A stretch of DNA of 64,000 nucleotides, taken from assembly GCA_026225945.1 (NCBI GenBank), contig JAMJFZ010001258.1, positions 11,462,001 to 11,526,000 of the forward strand, given 5' to 3'. Positions 63,001-64,000 of this stretch are shown here, piece by piece. Numbering within the stretch: position 1 is the stretch's first letter; every line of letters starts with the position of its first letter. Both the position numbers and the translations under genes were made by a program. The notes under the pieces are model-generated. The model ran no database searches. It was not told the origin of the DNA and worked only from the letters and a program-made list of their open reading frames with translations. Source of the stretch: Cricetomys ansorgei. Taxonomy: Eukaryota > Chordata > Mammalia > Rodentia > Nesomyidae.

Positions 63001-64000
63001 AAGGGTTTTATTATCATTATTTTCTAAAACAATAGCATGCAGTGATTTACATGGTGTTTACCTTATCCTAGATATGAGAAGTAACCTAGAAATTATTTAC
63101 AATGTTAGGAGAGATGTTATAGCTAAACATTAAGACATTTCATATACAAGATCCTTGGATCCATGAATTCTGAGGGACAACTCTATGTCACTGCGACTTC
63201 TTTAAATGACACTTGACAGATGAGGATAGTGATTATTAAGAGATGTCTGAAGGAGGATCTCTCTCTCAGCTTACTTGGAAAAGTGCATGGCCATCCCGCT
63301 TAACCCTCCCCGCCCCAGTGTCTTAGGTCTACTCCTTAGCAATTACCGCTTCCGTTGGTGCCTTTTTATAGATCACACCAGTTACAGGTCTGACCTTTTC
63401 AATGTTTCCATCTCTATGCATCTATCCAAACCGCTGAGTGGGCAGAGCAAGGATCCCCAGGGGATTCCCCTCTCTCCCCTCTCTCTCTCCCTCCATTGCT
63501 ACAGCGTTGCACAAATTACTTGACAGCTCTCTGCAAGCCTGGCAAGTTAAAGGTTGGAGAATGTCTGGCTATGACAGGACTTGCCGGCAGGGAGATGGAA
63601 AAGACAGGGCAAGACCTTAATCTATCATTCATGTTGTTTTTCTAAAGAACAGATGAGGATGAGATGTCCAACGGTGAAGAGTTCCTGGTCTGGGGAGAAG
63701 TACTATGGGTTTCATGACAAAAGGGAACAAGATGGCAGAACTTTTGAGTTAGAAGATTTAAAAATACACAACTGTGTATATAGAGAGAAAAGCATTGTGA
63801 TGGAAAAGCAGTATGTTGATAGAAGCAATGTCTAAGTGCCTGAGGAAGCCTCCTGGTTCAGGATCTATTTCTGAACAAGACAAACAAAGTCTACTGAGTT
63901 AGTACCATGCCACCGTTGCCACCTCCATAGCCTCGTATCCTCCCCTGCCTCCGCTCTACCAGTGACTGCTCATTTTTCCAAAGTCATATTCATGTGAGTA

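Larger units (their letters stand above)
36143..64000 (-). other. Sorcs3: Sorcs3 intron upstream of exon A (partial)
   Basis: No SorCS coding segment was recognised between exon A and the window end, so at least 27.9 kb is intron. The preceding exon should end with the first two bases of a codon completed by the g that opens exon A. I did not see such a segment, although very short exons could escape reading by eye. Besides the repeats listed separately, the sequence is unique and A/T-rich. Confidence 0.7.

Overview
The window is nuclear DNA from a muroid rodent. It carries B1, B3-like and B4 SINEs, rodent L1 3'-UTR fragments, a rodent hAT element of the URR1 type, and many long CA/TG, TA, ATCT/ATCC and GAT arrays. 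There are no bacterial or viral genes. The exact species cannot be fixed. The end of the best-preserved B1 (36868-37038) looks slightly more cricetid (hamster/vole/deer-mouse) than Mus, but this is a weak hint.

The only protein-coding content I can support is two short exons on the minus strand. Exon A (36078-36142, 65 bp) and exon B (28059-28177, 119 bp) splice in frame across a 7,900-bp intron. Together they encode a piece of the Vps10p domain of a SorCS-family sorting receptor. The peptide matches what I recall of SorCS3 better than SorCS1 or SorCS2, so the call is Sorcs3, transcribed from high to low coordinates. Both exons have canonical splice sites and compatible phases. No neighbouring exon was recognised, so the window lies inside a gene with very large introns.

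Layout on the + strand: 1-28058 is intron downstream of exon B. It holds MIR/L2 relics, B1/B4/B3 SINEs, a URR1-like transposon with its target duplication, a rodent L1 3' end, an old L1MA-type fragment and several microsatellites, ending in a long ATCT/ATCC array about 0.7 kb from exon B. 28178-36077 is the complete intron between the exons. It contains a striking 53-bp minisatellite built from GAT triplets (about 31.80-32.25 kb), a TG array, a B3 SINE and an L1 3' end. 36143-64000 is intron upstream of exon A. It contains a full-length B1 with target duplications, tandem MIRs, an old L1MA-type fragment, an L1 whose 5' part is inverted (twin-priming pattern), a B4 pair, a TA array and another L1 3' end.

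The many 60-180-codon open frames elsewhere show no recognisable protein and mostly lie in repeats or low-complexity DNA, so I treat them as chance. I found no new biological system. The most unusual items are the 53-bp minisatellite, the inverted L1, the antisense bias of the younger L1 fragments, and a few A/T-rich homeodomain-motif segments that could be conserved non-coding elements.
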